Assembly (NCBI RefSeq): GCF_026711005.1
Contig: NZ_JAPPVJ010000005.1
Coordinates: 124,001 to 188,000, forward strand
Length of the DNA: 64,000 bases
Direction of reading: 5' to 3'
From: Sphingobacterium sp. UT-1RO-CII-1
GTDB taxonomy: Bacteria; Bacteroidota; Bacteroidia; Sphingobacteriales; Sphingobacteriaceae
The position numbers and the translations under genes were made by a program. A model generated the notes under the pieces. The model was not told the DNA's origin. It ran no database searches and worked only from the letters and a program-made list of their open reading frames with translations. This document shows, one piece after another, positions 49,999 through 61,289 of this stretch; within the stretch, counting starts at the first letter, position 1; the number at the start of each line of letters is the position of its first letter.

Positions 49999-50156
49999 AA
50001 AACGCCACTCGTCATTATTGTTTATTACTTTTATTCTTTAAAACCACCCTTGCGTAGCAGCCTAGAAAAAACGCATAGCGCCAGCCGACGCTTTCTTGTT
50101 ACATGAAACAATAAAAGTATACGAATGTTTGCTTTTTATCCCGCTTATCAGTAAAA

Positions 50157-50765
50157 CTAAAGGTAGCTCTTACTTTGCGGCCCTTGATTAAACAGAAGGT
50201 CAATAATACTTAAATCAGGAATAAAACCCGTCATACTTTCAAATACCTGATAATAGGGTGTATGCTTCTCCCACACACTATTTTTCTTCGGATGAATAGC
50301 TGTACGGTATTCATTCTCCGCTTTCATCGGGTGGAAGCTTTCCGACAAAGATATGGTGCGGTTTATCTTCAAACATTTCAATATCAACTCCAGTTGCTGT
50401 AGATTGAAATCCATCAAATACTCATATTTTGTTTCATAAAAACGTGCGAAGTCATCTTCATAAAACTCAAAGTAAGCAGAGCTTCTATAGGCCGTCTGCA
50501 AACTTAACCAATGCAAACGCTGCCAGTCAAACTCATAATTTATCAACGTATCTTTCATTGCCCTGCGCTCTCTTCTTCCGTGTACAATTGGCACAATAAG
50601 ATCCAGCCGTCCATTTGCTGTACCTATTGTTGTTCGGGTTCGGTATGTCTGTTTCGGAAAATGTTCATGCTGATCCAATACAATAGGACTATCAGTCGTG
50701 TGAATAACATGAAAATACGAAACTGGGGGTAAATATAAAGCAGGTAAAAGCAACTGTGATTCCAT
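50157..50765 (-). CDS. WbqC-family protein
   Basis: A 202-residue protein of the WbqC/WblP-like family, found in O-antigen and other polysaccharide loci and in housekeeping positions in Bacteroidota. Recognisable parts: LLLPALYLPPVSYFHVI at the start, FPKQTYRTRTTIGTANGRLDLIVPI and LSLQTAYRSSAYFEFYEDDF in the middle. The biochemical activity is unproven. I use the ATG at 50765, one codon after a TTG. It is divergent from the lpxL-glycosyltransferase pair, which supports an envelope context. No membrane segment is seen. Confidence 0.85.
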   Translation of the reverse strand: MESQLLLPALYLPPVSYFHVIHTTDSPIVLDQHEHFPKQTYRTRTTIGTANGRLDLIVPIVHGRRERRAMKDTLINYEFDWQRLHWLSLQTAYRSSAYFEFYEDDFARFYETKYEYLMDFNLQQLELILKCLKINRTISLSESFHPMKAENEYRTAIHPKKNSVWEKHTPYYQVFESMTGFIPDLSIIDLLFNQGPQSKSYL

Positions 50766-50842
50766 CAAATTTAACTATTTTAGACAAAACTAACTTATTT
50801 TAAAGATATTTGTAAGAATAGCAAATAGAATTCGCCTTTTTC

Positions 50843-51709
50843 ATGAAGCAAAAATTATTATCTATAACATTATACATAATCTCTTTACTCCCATTTTGGA
50901 TCTTATACCGCTTCTCCGATCTTGCGTATCTCCTTTTGTACTATGTTATTGGCTACCGCAAGAATGTCGTTTACGAAAATCTAAGAAACTCATTTCCTGA
51001 AAAATCAGCATCAGAAATAAAATCCATTGCGAAAAAGTTCTACCGCTACTTCCCCGACATCTTGATTGAGGCTATCAAAATGAAATCCATGAGTGCCGCT
51101 CAAGTTAAGAAACGCATGGAACTCATTGATGAGGATGAAATATACAGGCATTTAGAAAAAAATAAAGGTGTCATCGGCGTTACAGCTCATTATGGAAACT
51201 GGGAGTTGGGCATACACCGTCTATCGCTGATGACCGATGCACCGGTTCTTATTATCTACAAGCCTCTAAATAATAAAGTCGTCAACAATGTATTCAACGA
51301 GCTTCGCTCTCGTTTTGGTGCTTTGATGATTCCTATGAAGCAAATATTGAGACATGTCATACGTTTAAAAGGCAAACCACACATCAGTATGTTCGTAGCC
51401 GACCAGACACCCATATATCAGGATTCAGACTATTTTTTAAACTTTTTAAATCAAGACACCCTCGTCTATACGGGTACCGAAAGGATAGCGCGTCTCACAA
51501 AAGACCCGATCGTATACTGCCATATCGGTCGAAAACAAAAACGCGGCCACTACTTCTGTAAATTTACTACCCTTGTCGAAGATCCAGATGTATACGAGGA
51601 ACACGAAATAACAAAACTGCATAACAAATTTACAGAAGATATTATTAGAGAAACTCCGGAGTATTGGTTATGGTCGCATAAACGCTGGAAAAGAAAACGT
51701 AGAAAATGA
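50843..51709 (+). CDS. Lipid A biosynthesis lauroyl/myristoyl acyltransferase (LpxL/HtrB-like)
   Basis: A 288-residue membrane-bound acyltransferase. An N-terminal TM segment (LLSITLYIISLLPFWILY) anchors it. The HX4E catalytic motif is in TAHYGNWELGIHRL, followed by the conserved block ISMFVADQTPIYQDSDYFLNF. It adds a secondary acyl chain to Kdo-lipid A or, in Bacteroidota, to a related lipid such as an ornithine lipid. The stop overlaps the start of the glycosyltransferase gene by 4 bp (ATGA), indicating translational coupling. Confidence 0.92.
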   Translation: MKQKLLSITLYIISLLPFWILYRFSDLAYLLLYYVIGYRKNVVYENLRNSFPEKSASEIKSIAKKFYRYFPDILIEAIKMKSMSAAQVKKRMELIDEDEIYRHLEKNKGVIGVTAHYGNWELGIHRLSLMTDAPVLIIYKPLNNKVVNNVFNELRSRFGALMIPMKQILRHVIRLKGKPHISMFVADQTPIYQDSDYFLNFLNQDTLVYTGTERIARLTKDPIVYCHIGRKQKRGHYFCKFTTLVEDPDVYEEHEITKLHNKFTEDIIRETPEYWLWSHKRWKRKRRK

Positions 51710-52737
51710 AGTACTATCCAAAAGTAGCAGTTGTTATACTTAACTGGAACGGAATCTTCTTCTTAGAAAAATTTCTTCCTTCGGTTTACAACAGCACGTA
51801 CCCTAATATTGAGTTCATCATTGGCGACAACGCCTCTGAAGATGGGTCTATCAAATTTATAGAAGACACTTACCCTTCTATTACCATTATACGCAATAGC
51901 GAGAACTTAGGCTTTGCAGGAGGCTATAACGCTGTTTTAGAACAGGTCGAGGCCGACTACTACGTGCTTCTCAACTCCGATGTGGAAGTTACTCCATCTT
52001 GGATCGAGCCCGTAATTGACTACATAGAATCAGAGCCCAATATGGTTGCTGCACAACCAAAGATTCGCGCCTACCATGCACGTGATTATTTTGAGCATGC
52101 GGGTGCTGCCGGCGGTTTTATCGACCGTTACGGCTATCCTTTCTGCCGGGGCCGTTTATTTCAGTCTGTAGAAAAAGACGAGGGCCAATACGACCAAAAT
52201 ATAGATATCTTTTGGGCCACGGGAGCCGCGCTATTTATCAAGTCCAGTGCTTGGAAAGCTGCCAAAGGCTTTGACAGCGATTTTTTTGCGCATATGGAAG
52301 AAATCGATCTTTGCTGGCGCCTTAAGAAAATGGGTTGCCGCATAGGTTACGTCCATAACTCCACCGTTTACCACGTCGGTGGTGGTACCTTAAACACCAG
52401 CAACCCTAAAAAAACATACTTAAATTTCCGCAACAACCTTGTTATGTTGCAGAAAAACCTCGCTTTTCTACCTGCTCTCTGGGTAATTTCCGTGCGCTTC
52501 TGGTTAGATTTTGCAGCCCTGTTTAAATTCCTTCTTGAGCGCAAACCTCAAGATGCATGGGCAGTGAGCCGAGCTCACCAATATTTTCTGATCAATATCT
52601 TCAGAAATGCTAGAAAAAGAAAGCAACCCAACAAGCAATTTAACGCAACCGGTTTTTATAAAAAATCTATAACATGGCAGCACTTTGTGAATAAAATACA
52701 GCGGTTCTCTGATTTAAAAGCGAATAATTTCAAATAA
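51706..52737 (+). CDS. Glycosyltransferase family 2 protein
   Basis: A 343-residue GT2 enzyme with the GT-A fold: VVILNWNGIFFLEKFLPSVY, the nucleotide-sugar Asp motif EFIIGDNASEDGS, and the metal-binding LLNSDVEV (DxD-like). The acceptor-side motif HMEEIDLCWRLKKMG (ED...W) is typical of rhamnosyl-type GT2 transferases (WbbL-like). A hydrophobic stretch near residue 255 (WVISVRFWLDFAALFKFLL) could attach it to the membrane. It shares its start with the end of the acyltransferase gene. The sugar and acceptor are unknown. Confidence 0.9.
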   Translation: MKYYPKVAVVILNWNGIFFLEKFLPSVYNSTYPNIEFIIGDNASEDGSIKFIEDTYPSITIIRNSENLGFAGGYNAVLEQVEADYYVLLNSDVEVTPSWIEPVIDYIESEPNMVAAQPKIRAYHARDYFEHAGAAGGFIDRYGYPFCRGRLFQSVEKDEGQYDQNIDIFWATGAALFIKSSAWKAAKGFDSDFFAHMEEIDLCWRLKKMGCRIGYVHNSTVYHVGGGTLNTSNPKKTYLNFRNNLVMLQKNLAFLPALWVISVRFWLDFAALFKFLLERKPQDAWAVSRAHQYFLINIFRNARKRKQPNKQFNATGFYKKSITWQHFVNKIQRFSDLKANNFK

Positions 52738-54876
<2,139 letters not shown>

Positions 54877-54889
54877 ATACATTAAAAAA

Positions 54890-55771
54890 ATGAATGAGCT
54901 TCAAGGAGCAGGTGTAGCTTTAGTTACTCCCTTTAATGCAGATGGGACAATTGATTTCGATTCATTGGGCAACCTCATTGACTATCAAATCAACCAAGGA
55001 ATGAACTACCTGGTATCTTTAGGTACTACCGGTGAAACAGCAACATTAAACGAGAAAGAACGAAAGCAGGTGTGGGATTTTACAGTGAAGCAGGTCAATA
55101 AACGGGTACCTATCGTTGCAGGCATAGGGGGCAATAATACGCAGGAAGTTGTTCATCAAATAAACAACTTTGACACCAATGGCTTTACCGCCTTATTATC
55201 TGTATCTCCATACTACAATAAACCTGTCCAAGAAGGTATTTATCAACATTATAAAGCGATAGCCGAAGCTTCAAAACTTCCTATCATCTTATACAACGTG
55301 CCTGGGCGCACCGGCAGCAACATGTCGCCGGCTACAACAGTCCGTTTAGCCCAAGACTTTCCAAACATCGTGGCTACAAAAGAAGCCTCTGGCAACTTCG
55401 CCCAATTCAACGAGATTATGCGTGATAAACCAGCAGACTTCTCCTTAATTTCTGGCGATGACCCCGTAACATTGCCTATGATGGCAATCGGTGCGATCGG
55501 AATTATTTCCGTTGTTGGTAATGCTTTCCCTAAAGAAGTCGCTGCACTAACAAAGGCTGTTGCTGCAAATGATTTCATTACCGCACGCAAACTCCACAAT
55601 GCCTTACTAAAAATCACCGATTTATGCTTTGTCGAAGGCAACCCCTGTGGTGTCAAATACATCCTTCAAGCAAAAGGGATCATTAAACAGGATACTGTAC
55701 GTCTACCCCTTGTTCCGGTTACAGCACAAACAAGGAAAGCAATAGACCAAGAGCTTACCAAGCTTCAATAA
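54890..55771 (+). CDS. dapA: 4-hydroxy-tetrahydrodipicolinate synthase
   Basis: A 293-residue TIM-barrel enzyme condensing pyruvate with aspartate semialdehyde, the first step of lysine and diaminopimelate synthesis. Schiff-base Lys164 in IVATKEASGN, Tyr135 in IILYNVPGRTG, and Thr46-Thr47 in SLGTTGETATL form the active site. The length is normal. It follows ligA closely and is followed by a bidirectional terminator, so ligA-dapA is probably one transcript. Confidence 0.96.
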   Translation: MNELQGAGVALVTPFNADGTIDFDSLGNLIDYQINQGMNYLVSLGTTGETATLNEKERKQVWDFTVKQVNKRVPIVAGIGGNNTQEVVHQINNFDTNGFTALLSVSPYYNKPVQEGIYQHYKAIAEASKLPIILYNVPGRTGSNMSPATTVRLAQDFPNIVATKEASGNFAQFNEIMRDKPADFSLISGDDPVTLPMMAIGAIGIISVVGNAFPKEVAALTKAVAANDFITARKLHNALLKITDLCFVEGNPCGVKYILQAKGIIKQDTVRLPLVPVTAQTRKAIDQELTKLQ

Positions 55772-55776
55772 AACAC

Positions 55777-55814
55777 AAAAAAGAGACTGCCTTTTTGAGA
55801 CAGTCTCTTTTTTT
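55777..55814. terminator. Bidirectional terminator
   Basis: A 13-bp stem (AAAAAAGAGACTG and CAGTCTCTTTTTT) with an 11-nt loop separates the convergent dapA and pyrD genes. Confidence 0.9.
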
Positions 55815-55839
55815 ATAGCATGGCGGTTACTGCTCTGTA

Positions 55840-56892
55840 CTAGAACCCCGCTTTTATATTTTTATCAGCTGCCAATAATCCCTTGCAAATATTCCCCACC
55901 AAAGCAGGTCCCTCATAAATAAAACCAGTATACACCTGCACCAAACTAGCTCCTGCATTCAGTTTATCTATAGCATCCTGCGCCGAATGAATACCTCCTA
56001 CCCCAACAATCGGAAAAGCCCCATTTGCTTTACGTGCAATATACTGTATCACCTCTGTTGATCTTTTGGTCAAAGGCGCACCGCTCACCCCACCTGCCTC
56101 ACTCACCAATTTCGGGTCACTTCGTAACCCCGCTCTAGAAATGGTAGTATTTGTTGCAATCACCCCTGCGATCCCCGTATCCTGTACAATATCAACGATA
56201 TCATCCAATTGCGAGTTTGTCAAATCTGGTGCAATCTTCAATAAAATAGGGCGTTGTATATGTTTCGTATGGTTTAGATCCTGCAATGTCCTTAACAGTT
56301 TTGTCAGCGGTTCTTTTTCCTGCAAATCGCGTAAGCCCGGTGTATTGGGCGAACTGACATTTACAACAAAATAATCTACATACTCAAACAAACTATTGAA
56401 ACAATAGGTATAATCATGAATAGCCTCTTCATTGGGCGTATCTTTATTCTTCCCTATATTTCCACCTATAATCAGTCCGTTCCGTTCTTTCAAGCTCTTC
56501 AAACGAGCTGCTGCCACATCTGCCCCTTGGTTATTAAAGCCCATTCTATTAATGAGTGCATTATCAGCTACCAAACGAAACATGCGAGGTTTATCATTCC
56601 CTGGTTGCGGTCTGGGCGTTACCGTTCCTATCTCGATAAAGCCAAATCCCAGCCCGGCCATCTCCGAAATATACTCTGCATTCTTATCAAAGCCTGCAGC
56701 CAAGCCTACCGGATTTTTAAACTTAATACCAAACACCTCACGCTCCAAGCGCGGGTCTGTTACACTATAGATGGATTTAACAGCAGATTTAACACCCCAA
56801 ATCTTATTTGCTTTACGCAAACCACCTGTCACTTGGTGATGGGCAGTTTCCGGATCCATGCTAAAAAACAAAGGCTTGACTAATTTGTACAT
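55840..56892 (-). CDS. pyrD: Dihydroorotate dehydrogenase (quinone), class 2
   Basis: A 350-residue FMN enzyme oxidising dihydroorotate to orotate in pyrimidine synthesis, at the inner membrane. The N-terminal helices ([14 protein letters not shown]) that enclose the quinone tunnel mark class 2. FMN and substrate residues appear in [37 protein letters not shown] (catalytic Ser) and [15 protein letters not shown]. The length is typical. pyrF lies at 38564-39397, so the pathway is dispersed. Confidence 0.96.
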   Translation of the reverse strand: MYKLVKPLFFSMDPETAHHQVTGGLRKANKIWGVKSAVKSIYSVTDPRLEREVFGIKFKNPVGLAAGFDKNAEYISEMAGLGFGFIEIGTVTPRPQPGNDKPRMFRLVADNALINRMGFNNQGADVAAARLKSLKERNGLIIGGNIGKNKDTPNEEAIHDYTYCFNSLFEYVDYFVVNVSSPNTPGLRDLQEKEPLTKLLRTLQDLNHTKHIQRPILLKIAPDLTNSQLDDIVDIVQDTGIAGVIATNTTISRAGLRSDPKLVSEAGGVSGAPLTKRSTEVIQYIARKANGAFPIVGVGGIHSAQDAIDKLNAGASLVQVYTGFIYEGPALVGNICKGLLAADKNIKAGF

Positions 56893-57007
56893 ATAGGGTC
56901 AAAAGTAACAAGTTAAGAGCTAAAAGCCAATAGCAATATCTAAAAACCGTTAACAATTAATTTCCCTACTCGCTTTGTTTTTATAATAATCATTTACAGA
57001 TAATCGT

Positions 57008-57015
57008 TACTTTTG
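57008..57015 (+). promoter_or_regulatory. -7 box of the ABC-F gene eight bases from the start codon
   Basis: TACTTTTG matches TAnnTTTG. The ATG at 57024 follows after CTCACATA. The implied leader is a few nucleotides at most. Confidence 0.5.
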
Positions 57016-57023
57016 CTCACATA

Positions 57024-58940
57024 ATGATATCTATTAATAATTTAACTTTTGAAATTGGCTCACGTGCTTTATACGACGAAGCCAGTTGGCATATAAAACC
57101 AGGAGACAAAACAGGACTTATCGGGGCCAATGGCACCGGAAAATCCACGCTGCTCAAACTGATTGTAGGCGACTACACCCCTACTTCAGGCAGTATATCT
57201 ATGGCTAAAGATCTGAAAATCGGATATCTAAACCAAGATCTTTTGTCTTACCATTCTGATAAGAGCATTCTTTATGTAGCAATGGAAGCCTTTGAACGCC
57301 AAAACCAGCTGCATACAGAAATCGAAGCACTATTAAAAAAATTAGAAACTGATTACTCAGATGATATTTTAAATAAGCTCAGCGACAAGCAAACCGAATT
57401 TGAAGCCCTAGACGGCTACAGCATCGAGTTCCGGGCGCACGAAATTTTGGCAGGTCTGGGTTTTTCCGAAGAAGAGCAAAAGCGACCACTGGCGACCTTT
57501 TCCGGCGGATGGCGCATGCGTGTCATGCTGGCCCGTATTCTGCTCCAAGCGCCTGATATTCTTCTGCTCGATGAGCCGACCAACCACATGGACTTACCTT
57601 CCATCAAATGGCTAGAAGGCTATTTACAAGCTTTTGAAGGCGCCATCGTCATCGTTTCTCACGACAGGTATTTCCTCGACCGGATTATCAACAAAACAGT
57701 AGAATCCAGGAAAGGAAAACTCACACTCTATGCAGGCAATTACTCGTTCTACTTAGAAGAAAAATCTCTCCGTGAGGAAATCCAAAGCAATCAATACAAA
57801 AATCAGCAAGCAAAAATCAAACAGGAAGAGCGTTTAATCGAGCGTTTCCGTGCGAAAGCAAGTAAAGCTAAAATGGCACAATCGCGCATTAAAGCACTGG
57901 ACCGTATGGAACGTGTTGACGATGTAGATGACGATAACCCGGAAGTAAACTTCCAATTCAAATTTTCCAAACCTTCGGGCCGACATGTGGTCACGTTAGA
58001 GAATATTTCTAAATCTTACCCTAATCTACCTATCCTGAACGAAACCGACGGACTGATTGAGAAAGGCGATAAGATAGCTTTAATAGGTGCCAATGGTAAA
58101 GGAAAATCAACGTTACTGCGCATCATTGCCGATGCCGACCCTGAATACACCGGCAAAAGCATCAAAGGCCATAACGTTTCGCAAACCTTCTTTGCGCAGC
58201 ATCAGCTAGAAGCGCTTCACCTTGAAAACACCATCATCCAAGAAATGATCAACTTTGCGCCCAAGCATACCGAAACAGAGCTACGCTCTATTCTAGGCTG
58301 TTTTCTTTTCACGGGCGACGATGCTTTCAAAAAAATCAAGGTACTCTCTGGAGGCGAAAAATCACGTGTTGCGCTTGCAAAAGCTTTAACCGCCGATGCC
58401 AACTTTTTGGTACTCGATGAGCCGACCAACCATTTGGACATGGCCTCTGTTAATATTTTAATCCAAGCTTTACAGCAATACGAAGGAACCTTTATCGTCG
58501 TGTCCCACGACCGCTATTTCCTTGACCACGTAGCCAACAAAATCTGGTTTATCGAAAATCAGGAAATCAAAGAATATCCGGGCACCTACGAGGAGTATGA
58601 AGTATGGAATGCGCAACGTGTTGTAAAGCCCGAAGTTAAAAAAGCAGAAAAAAAGCCTGTGGTAAAAGAAGAACCCAAAGCTATAAAAGAAAAGTCGGCT
58701 GAAGACCCTTCCAAAACCCTGCAGCGAAAAAACAGAGAACTGACCAACCTGGAACAGCAAATAGCCGAAAAAGAAAAGGTTGTCAACAGTTTAGAATTAG
58801 ACCTAGCGACAGAAGAAGTCTATAGCGACCCGCAGAAGCTTCAAGAGGTCACCCGAAATTACAACAGTGTAAAAGCCGAATACAAACAGCTGCAAACAGC
58901 TTGGGAAGTATTGGCCGAAGAAATAATGGGTCTAGAATAA
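57024..58940 (+). CDS. ABC-F family ATP-binding protein
   Basis: A 638-residue duplicated ABC ATPase with no TM domain. Walker A motifs GANGTGKSTLLK and GANGKGKSTLLR, signatures ATFSGGWRMRVML and VLSGGEKSRVAL, and Walker B motifs ILLLDEPTNHMD and FLVLDEPTNHLD are all intact. Between the halves lies the charged interdomain linker (IKQEERLIERFRAKASKAKM). The C-terminus is a coiled coil (LQRKNRELTNLEQQIAEKEK), as in Uup-like members. ABC-F proteins act on the ribosomal E site, in translation factor or antibiotic-protection roles; nothing here points to resistance. Confidence 0.94.
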   Translation: MISINNLTFEIGSRALYDEASWHIKPGDKTGLIGANGTGKSTLLKLIVGDYTPTSGSISMAKDLKIGYLNQDLLSYHSDKSILYVAMEAFERQNQLHTEIEALLKKLETDYSDDILNKLSDKQTEFEALDGYSIEFRAHEILAGLGFSEEEQKRPLATFSGGWRMRVMLARILLQAPDILLLDEPTNHMDLPSIKWLEGYLQAFEGAIVIVSHDRYFLDRIINKTVESRKGKLTLYAGNYSFYLEEKSLREEIQSNQYKNQQAKIKQEERLIERFRAKASKAKMAQSRIKALDRMERVDDVDDDNPEVNFQFKFSKPSGRHVVTLENISKSYPNLPILNETDGLIEKGDKIALIGANGKGKSTLLRIIADADPEYTGKSIKGHNVSQTFFAQHQLEALHLENTIIQEMINFAPKHTETELRSILGCFLFTGDDAFKKIKVLSGGEKSRVALAKALTADANFLVLDEPTNHLDMASVNILIQALQQYEGTFIVVSHDRYFLDHVANKIWFIENQEIKEYPGTYEEYEVWNAQRVVKPEVKKAEKKPVVKEEPKAIKEKSAEDPSKTLQRKNRELTNLEQQIAEKEKVVNSLELDLATEEVYSDPQKLQEVTRNYNSVKAEYKQLQTAWEVLAEEIMGLE

Positions 58941-58952
58941 GCCCTCACTTCC

Positions 58953-58996
58953 ATTGCCTTTCCTGGTTTTTAAAGAAATCAGGAAAGGCAATTTTC
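58953..58996 (+). terminator. Intrinsic terminator of the ABC-F gene
   Basis: ATTGCCTTTCCTG (58953-58965) and CAGGAAAGGCAAT (58980-58992) form a 13-bp stem followed by TTTT. Confidence 0.88.
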
Positions 58997-59036
58997 GCTA
59001 TAAAAAAACTATTACTATCTTGGTCCTGTTAGTTGC

Positions 59037-59059
59037 TGTATGTTTTTTTAAAACATACA
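59037..59059. repeat. Inverted repeat upstream of the serine hydrolase gene
   Basis: TGTATGTTTT and AAAACATACA with a 3-nt centre, ending 16 bp before the ATG at 59076. It is a candidate operator or 5'-leader hairpin. A possible -7 box TATCTTGG lies about 20 bp upstream. Confidence 0.45.
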
Positions 59060-59075
59060 CTTATCAAATGTAGCC

Positions 59076-60179
59076 ATGAATAGAAAAATCCAGTTTGCCT
59101 TCTTTCTCCTATGCATTGTCAGCCTGCAATCCTGCAAGTATGGCCGTTTCGCCTATTACAACTTTGCCAACATCACCGATCATAAAATATTCCCTGCGCG
59201 CCCACTGCACGCCAGCGCCGCACCTTTTGTTTTCCCTGAGGCTACCTCTCCTCTAGACAGCGAGTCGATTTATAGCGATAGCACGGGCAAAAGCTTTGAT
59301 CAGGTATTAAAAGACAACCATAGCGTCGCTTTTCTAATCATCCAGAACGACAGCATACAATACGAGCGCTACTTTAACAAATACGATGAAGCATCTATTG
59401 TTGCTTCCTTTTCTATGGCCAAATCCATCACCTCTATGCTTATCGGTATTGCTATTGATGATGGTTTAATCCGATCGGTCGACGAACCTATCACCAACTA
59501 CATACCCGAATTTAAAGCCAATGGCCTAGAAAATGTCACGATAAAACACCTGCTCCAAATGACAGCTGGCTTAAAATTCACGGAGAGCTACAGCAACCCT
59601 TTTGGCGATGCAGCCAACTATTACTACGGCACCAACCTGCGCAAAGCCTTAAAAAAAGTACATGCCGAGACTGCGCCCGGTCAGAAATTTGCCTATAAAA
59701 GTGGCGAAACCCAAGTACTGGGTCTTGTGCTAGAAAGAGCCCTAAAAGACCGCAGCATCACCAGCTACCTCGACGAAAAAGTATGGCGACCTTTAGGAAT
59801 GGAATATGATGCCAGCTGGAGCTTAGACCGTAAAAAAGAGGGGCTCGAAAAAACTTTTTGCTGTTTAAATGCCCGCGCGCGCGACTTTGCCAAACTCGGG
59901 CGCTTATACTTACAAAAAGGCAATTGGAACGGCCAGCAGATTGTTTCTGAGCAATGGGTAAAAGAATCTACCAAAGTCGATACCACCGAAGGAAGTTCTT
60001 GGCGTTATCAATACCAGTGGTGGTTGCCCAGCAAAGACGGAGACTTTTACGCCGACGGTATGCTTGGGCAATACATCTATGTCCATCCTGAAAAGGATCT
60101 AATCATAGTGCGCTTAGGTAAAAAAAGAGGGGATATTCATTGGACCAAATTCATCCCCGAGCTAGCAGCTAAGCTTTAA
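59076..60179 (+). CDS. Serine hydrolase, beta-lactamase class C / EstB-like, lipoprotein
   Basis: A 367-residue envelope protein with a lipobox (VSLQSC, Cys20) and a penicillin-binding-like transpeptidase fold. The SxxK motif is SMAK (Ser113, Lys116). KSGETQVLG probably holds the second Tyr/Ser motif (YKSG), and the third motif region is near the C-terminus. Members are esterases, peptidases of D-amino acid peptides, or beta-lactamases. No evidence favours antibiotic hydrolysis. A cluster of hydrophobic and polar segments at 25-60 forms a linker after the lipid anchor. It is a monocistronic gene. Confidence 0.85.
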   Translation: MNRKIQFAFFLLCIVSLQSCKYGRFAYYNFANITDHKIFPARPLHASAAPFVFPEATSPLDSESIYSDSTGKSFDQVLKDNHSVAFLIIQNDSIQYERYFNKYDEASIVASFSMAKSITSMLIGIAIDDGLIRSVDEPITNYIPEFKANGLENVTIKHLLQMTAGLKFTESYSNPFGDAANYYYGTNLRKALKKVHAETAPGQKFAYKSGETQVLGLVLERALKDRSITSYLDEKVWRPLGMEYDASWSLDRKKEGLEKTFCCLNARARDFAKLGRLYLQKGNWNGQQIVSEQWVKESTKVDTTEGSSWRYQYQWWLPSKDGDFYADGMLGQYIYVHPEKDLIIVRLGKKRGDIHWTKFIPELAAKL

Positions 60180-60223
60180 CAGCTGGCTTATTCTTTACAT
60201 ATACTGCTTTTTAGCTAGGCTTG

Positions 60224-60589
60224 TCAATCAGCTATACGCTGCTTTACTAGTAAAAACAAATTACCTTCCAAAGGCAGGTAACCATACTCGTATACAAAAA
60301 AGTATACCTGTCCTTTCGCTGTTACTAATTGTCCGGTAAACAGGTCCGTTCGAAAACCTTTTGCCAGCAGTTTGTCCTTATTCACTTTCACCATCTTCTC
60401 CTCCCCCAAACTCTGCTTCAGGATCCGCCTGTTCTTCTTCAAATCCCTATCCACTTTCCGCACGTAATTATTTGCCTGAACATGCAGCTGGTTATTATAT
60501 AAATTACGGCAGTCACTATCACAAAAGCGTTTATCTATACGCCCCCGTAACACCTTTTCACAGGCTAAGCAAAATCGTTCTTCTATCAT
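60224..60589 (-). CDS. Hypothetical protein with N-terminal zinc-finger-like cysteine motif
   Basis: A 121-residue protein I do not recognise by name. The first 30 residues carry CLAC-x12-FCDSDCRN, four cysteines arranged like a small zinc ribbon (C8, C11, C24, C28). A basic helical middle (NYVRKVDRDLKKNRRILKQSL) follows and the end is beta-rich (KGQVYFFVYEYGYLPLEGN). The basic helix suggests nucleic-acid contact. It is divergent from an SSB paralogue, and the two share a 164-bp region with a 10-bp-phased repeat array, so they may be co-regulated. Confidence 0.65.
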   Translation of the reverse strand: MIEERFCLACEKVLRGRIDKRFCDSDCRNLYNNQLHVQANNYVRKVDRDLKKNRRILKQSLGEEKMVKVNKDKLLAKGFRTDLFTGQLVTAKGQVYFFVYEYGYLPLEGNLFLLVKQRIAD

Positions 60590-60598
60590 AATTATCCG

Positions 60599-60648
60599 TT
60601 TTCAAACGTTTTCAAACGCTTATAACCGTTTATAAGTGTTTAAAAACG
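60599..60648. repeat. Five 10-bp phased repeats in a divergent promoter region
   Basis: Five consecutive decamers with exactly 10-bp period: TTTTCAAACG (60599), TTTTCAAACG (60609), CTTATAACCG (60619), TTTATAAGTG (60629), TTTAAAAACG (60639). The first two are identical; the third and fourth form the palindrome CTTATAAC-like/TTTATAAG. Each unit ends CG or TG. The array starts 10 bp upstream of the zinc-finger gene (ATG at 60589) and ends 105 bp before ssb. Helical phasing suggests cooperative protein binding on one DNA face. Confidence 0.65.
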
Positions 60649-60753
60649 ATTATTTCCAAAAACACGCAACATCTTTGTATCAGTCAATCAGTTAGCTTTA
60701 TTGACATATGAAGATAAGATATTAAACAGTGATGTACAATTAAATTCAAGAAT

Positions 60754-61134
60754 ATGCAATCATTAGTAAACTCTGTACAACTGATCGGTCGTCTAGGTAA
60801 CGACGGAGAAGTCAAAACAACAAATTTAGGCTCTAAAGTGAGTAATGTCCGTTTAGCGACGCAGCAATTCTTTAAAAACAGATCCGGCGAATGGGTTCAG
60901 GATACCAAATGGCATAGCCTCGTATTTTGGGGAAAGCTTGCCGAACGGCTGGAAAAAAGTGCTAAAAAAGGAAGCCGCATTGCTGTTCAAGGGGCTTTAT
61001 TGCAGCGCAGCTACATGGATAGCAACGACATTGAGCGTGAAGTCTATGAAATTAGGGTCAACCGCTTTATTGTTTTAGATAACGCAAAGGCAAAAACCGC
61101 CTCTGCAGCACTCCCAGAGTCTCAAACAGCCTAG
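60754..61134 (+). CDS. ssb: Single-stranded DNA-binding protein (SSB paralogue without acidic tail)
   Basis: A 126-residue SSB with the OB fold: NSVQLIGRLGNDGEVKTTNLG, SNVRLATQQFFKN, WVQDTKWHSLVFWGKLAERLE and GSRIAVQGALLQRSYMDS. It binds single-stranded DNA as a tetramer. The C-terminal tail is short (AKAKTASAALPESQTA) and lacks the acidic DDDIPF-type tip by which the replicative SSB recruits partner proteins, so this is likely an accessory paralogue (competence, plasmid or phage-derived type). It is followed by a strong bidirectional terminator and divergent from the zinc-finger-like gene. Confidence 0.9.
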   Translation: MQSLVNSVQLIGRLGNDGEVKTTNLGSKVSNVRLATQQFFKNRSGEWVQDTKWHSLVFWGKLAERLEKSAKKGSRIAVQGALLQRSYMDSNDIEREVYEIRVNRFIVLDNAKAKTASAALPESQTA

Positions 61135-61138
61135 TTAA

Positions 61139-61182
61139 AAAAGTCTGCCCTTTATTATTTATATAATCAAGGGCAGACTTTT
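61139..61182. terminator. Bidirectional terminator
   Basis: A perfect 14-bp stem (AAAAGTCTGCCCTT 61139-61152, AAGGGCAGACTTTT 61169-61182) between the convergent ssb and alkaline phosphatase genes. Confidence 0.92.
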
Positions 61183-61289
61183 ATCCTTTACGCACCATGG
61201 CTAACCTATTAGCGCTATGTATCTTTAGCGCAATCGTGCCTGTGCGCAATTTTCATTTCTTTTTATGCTTTTTTTCTTCTTTCTTTTAA

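Noticed and set aside
59076..60179. Beta-lactamase conferring antibiotic resistance
   Set aside because: SMAK is present, but the family is mainly esterases and peptidases and nothing indicates beta-lactam hydrolysis; ABC-F at 57024 likewise has Uup-like features, not those of resistance proteins.
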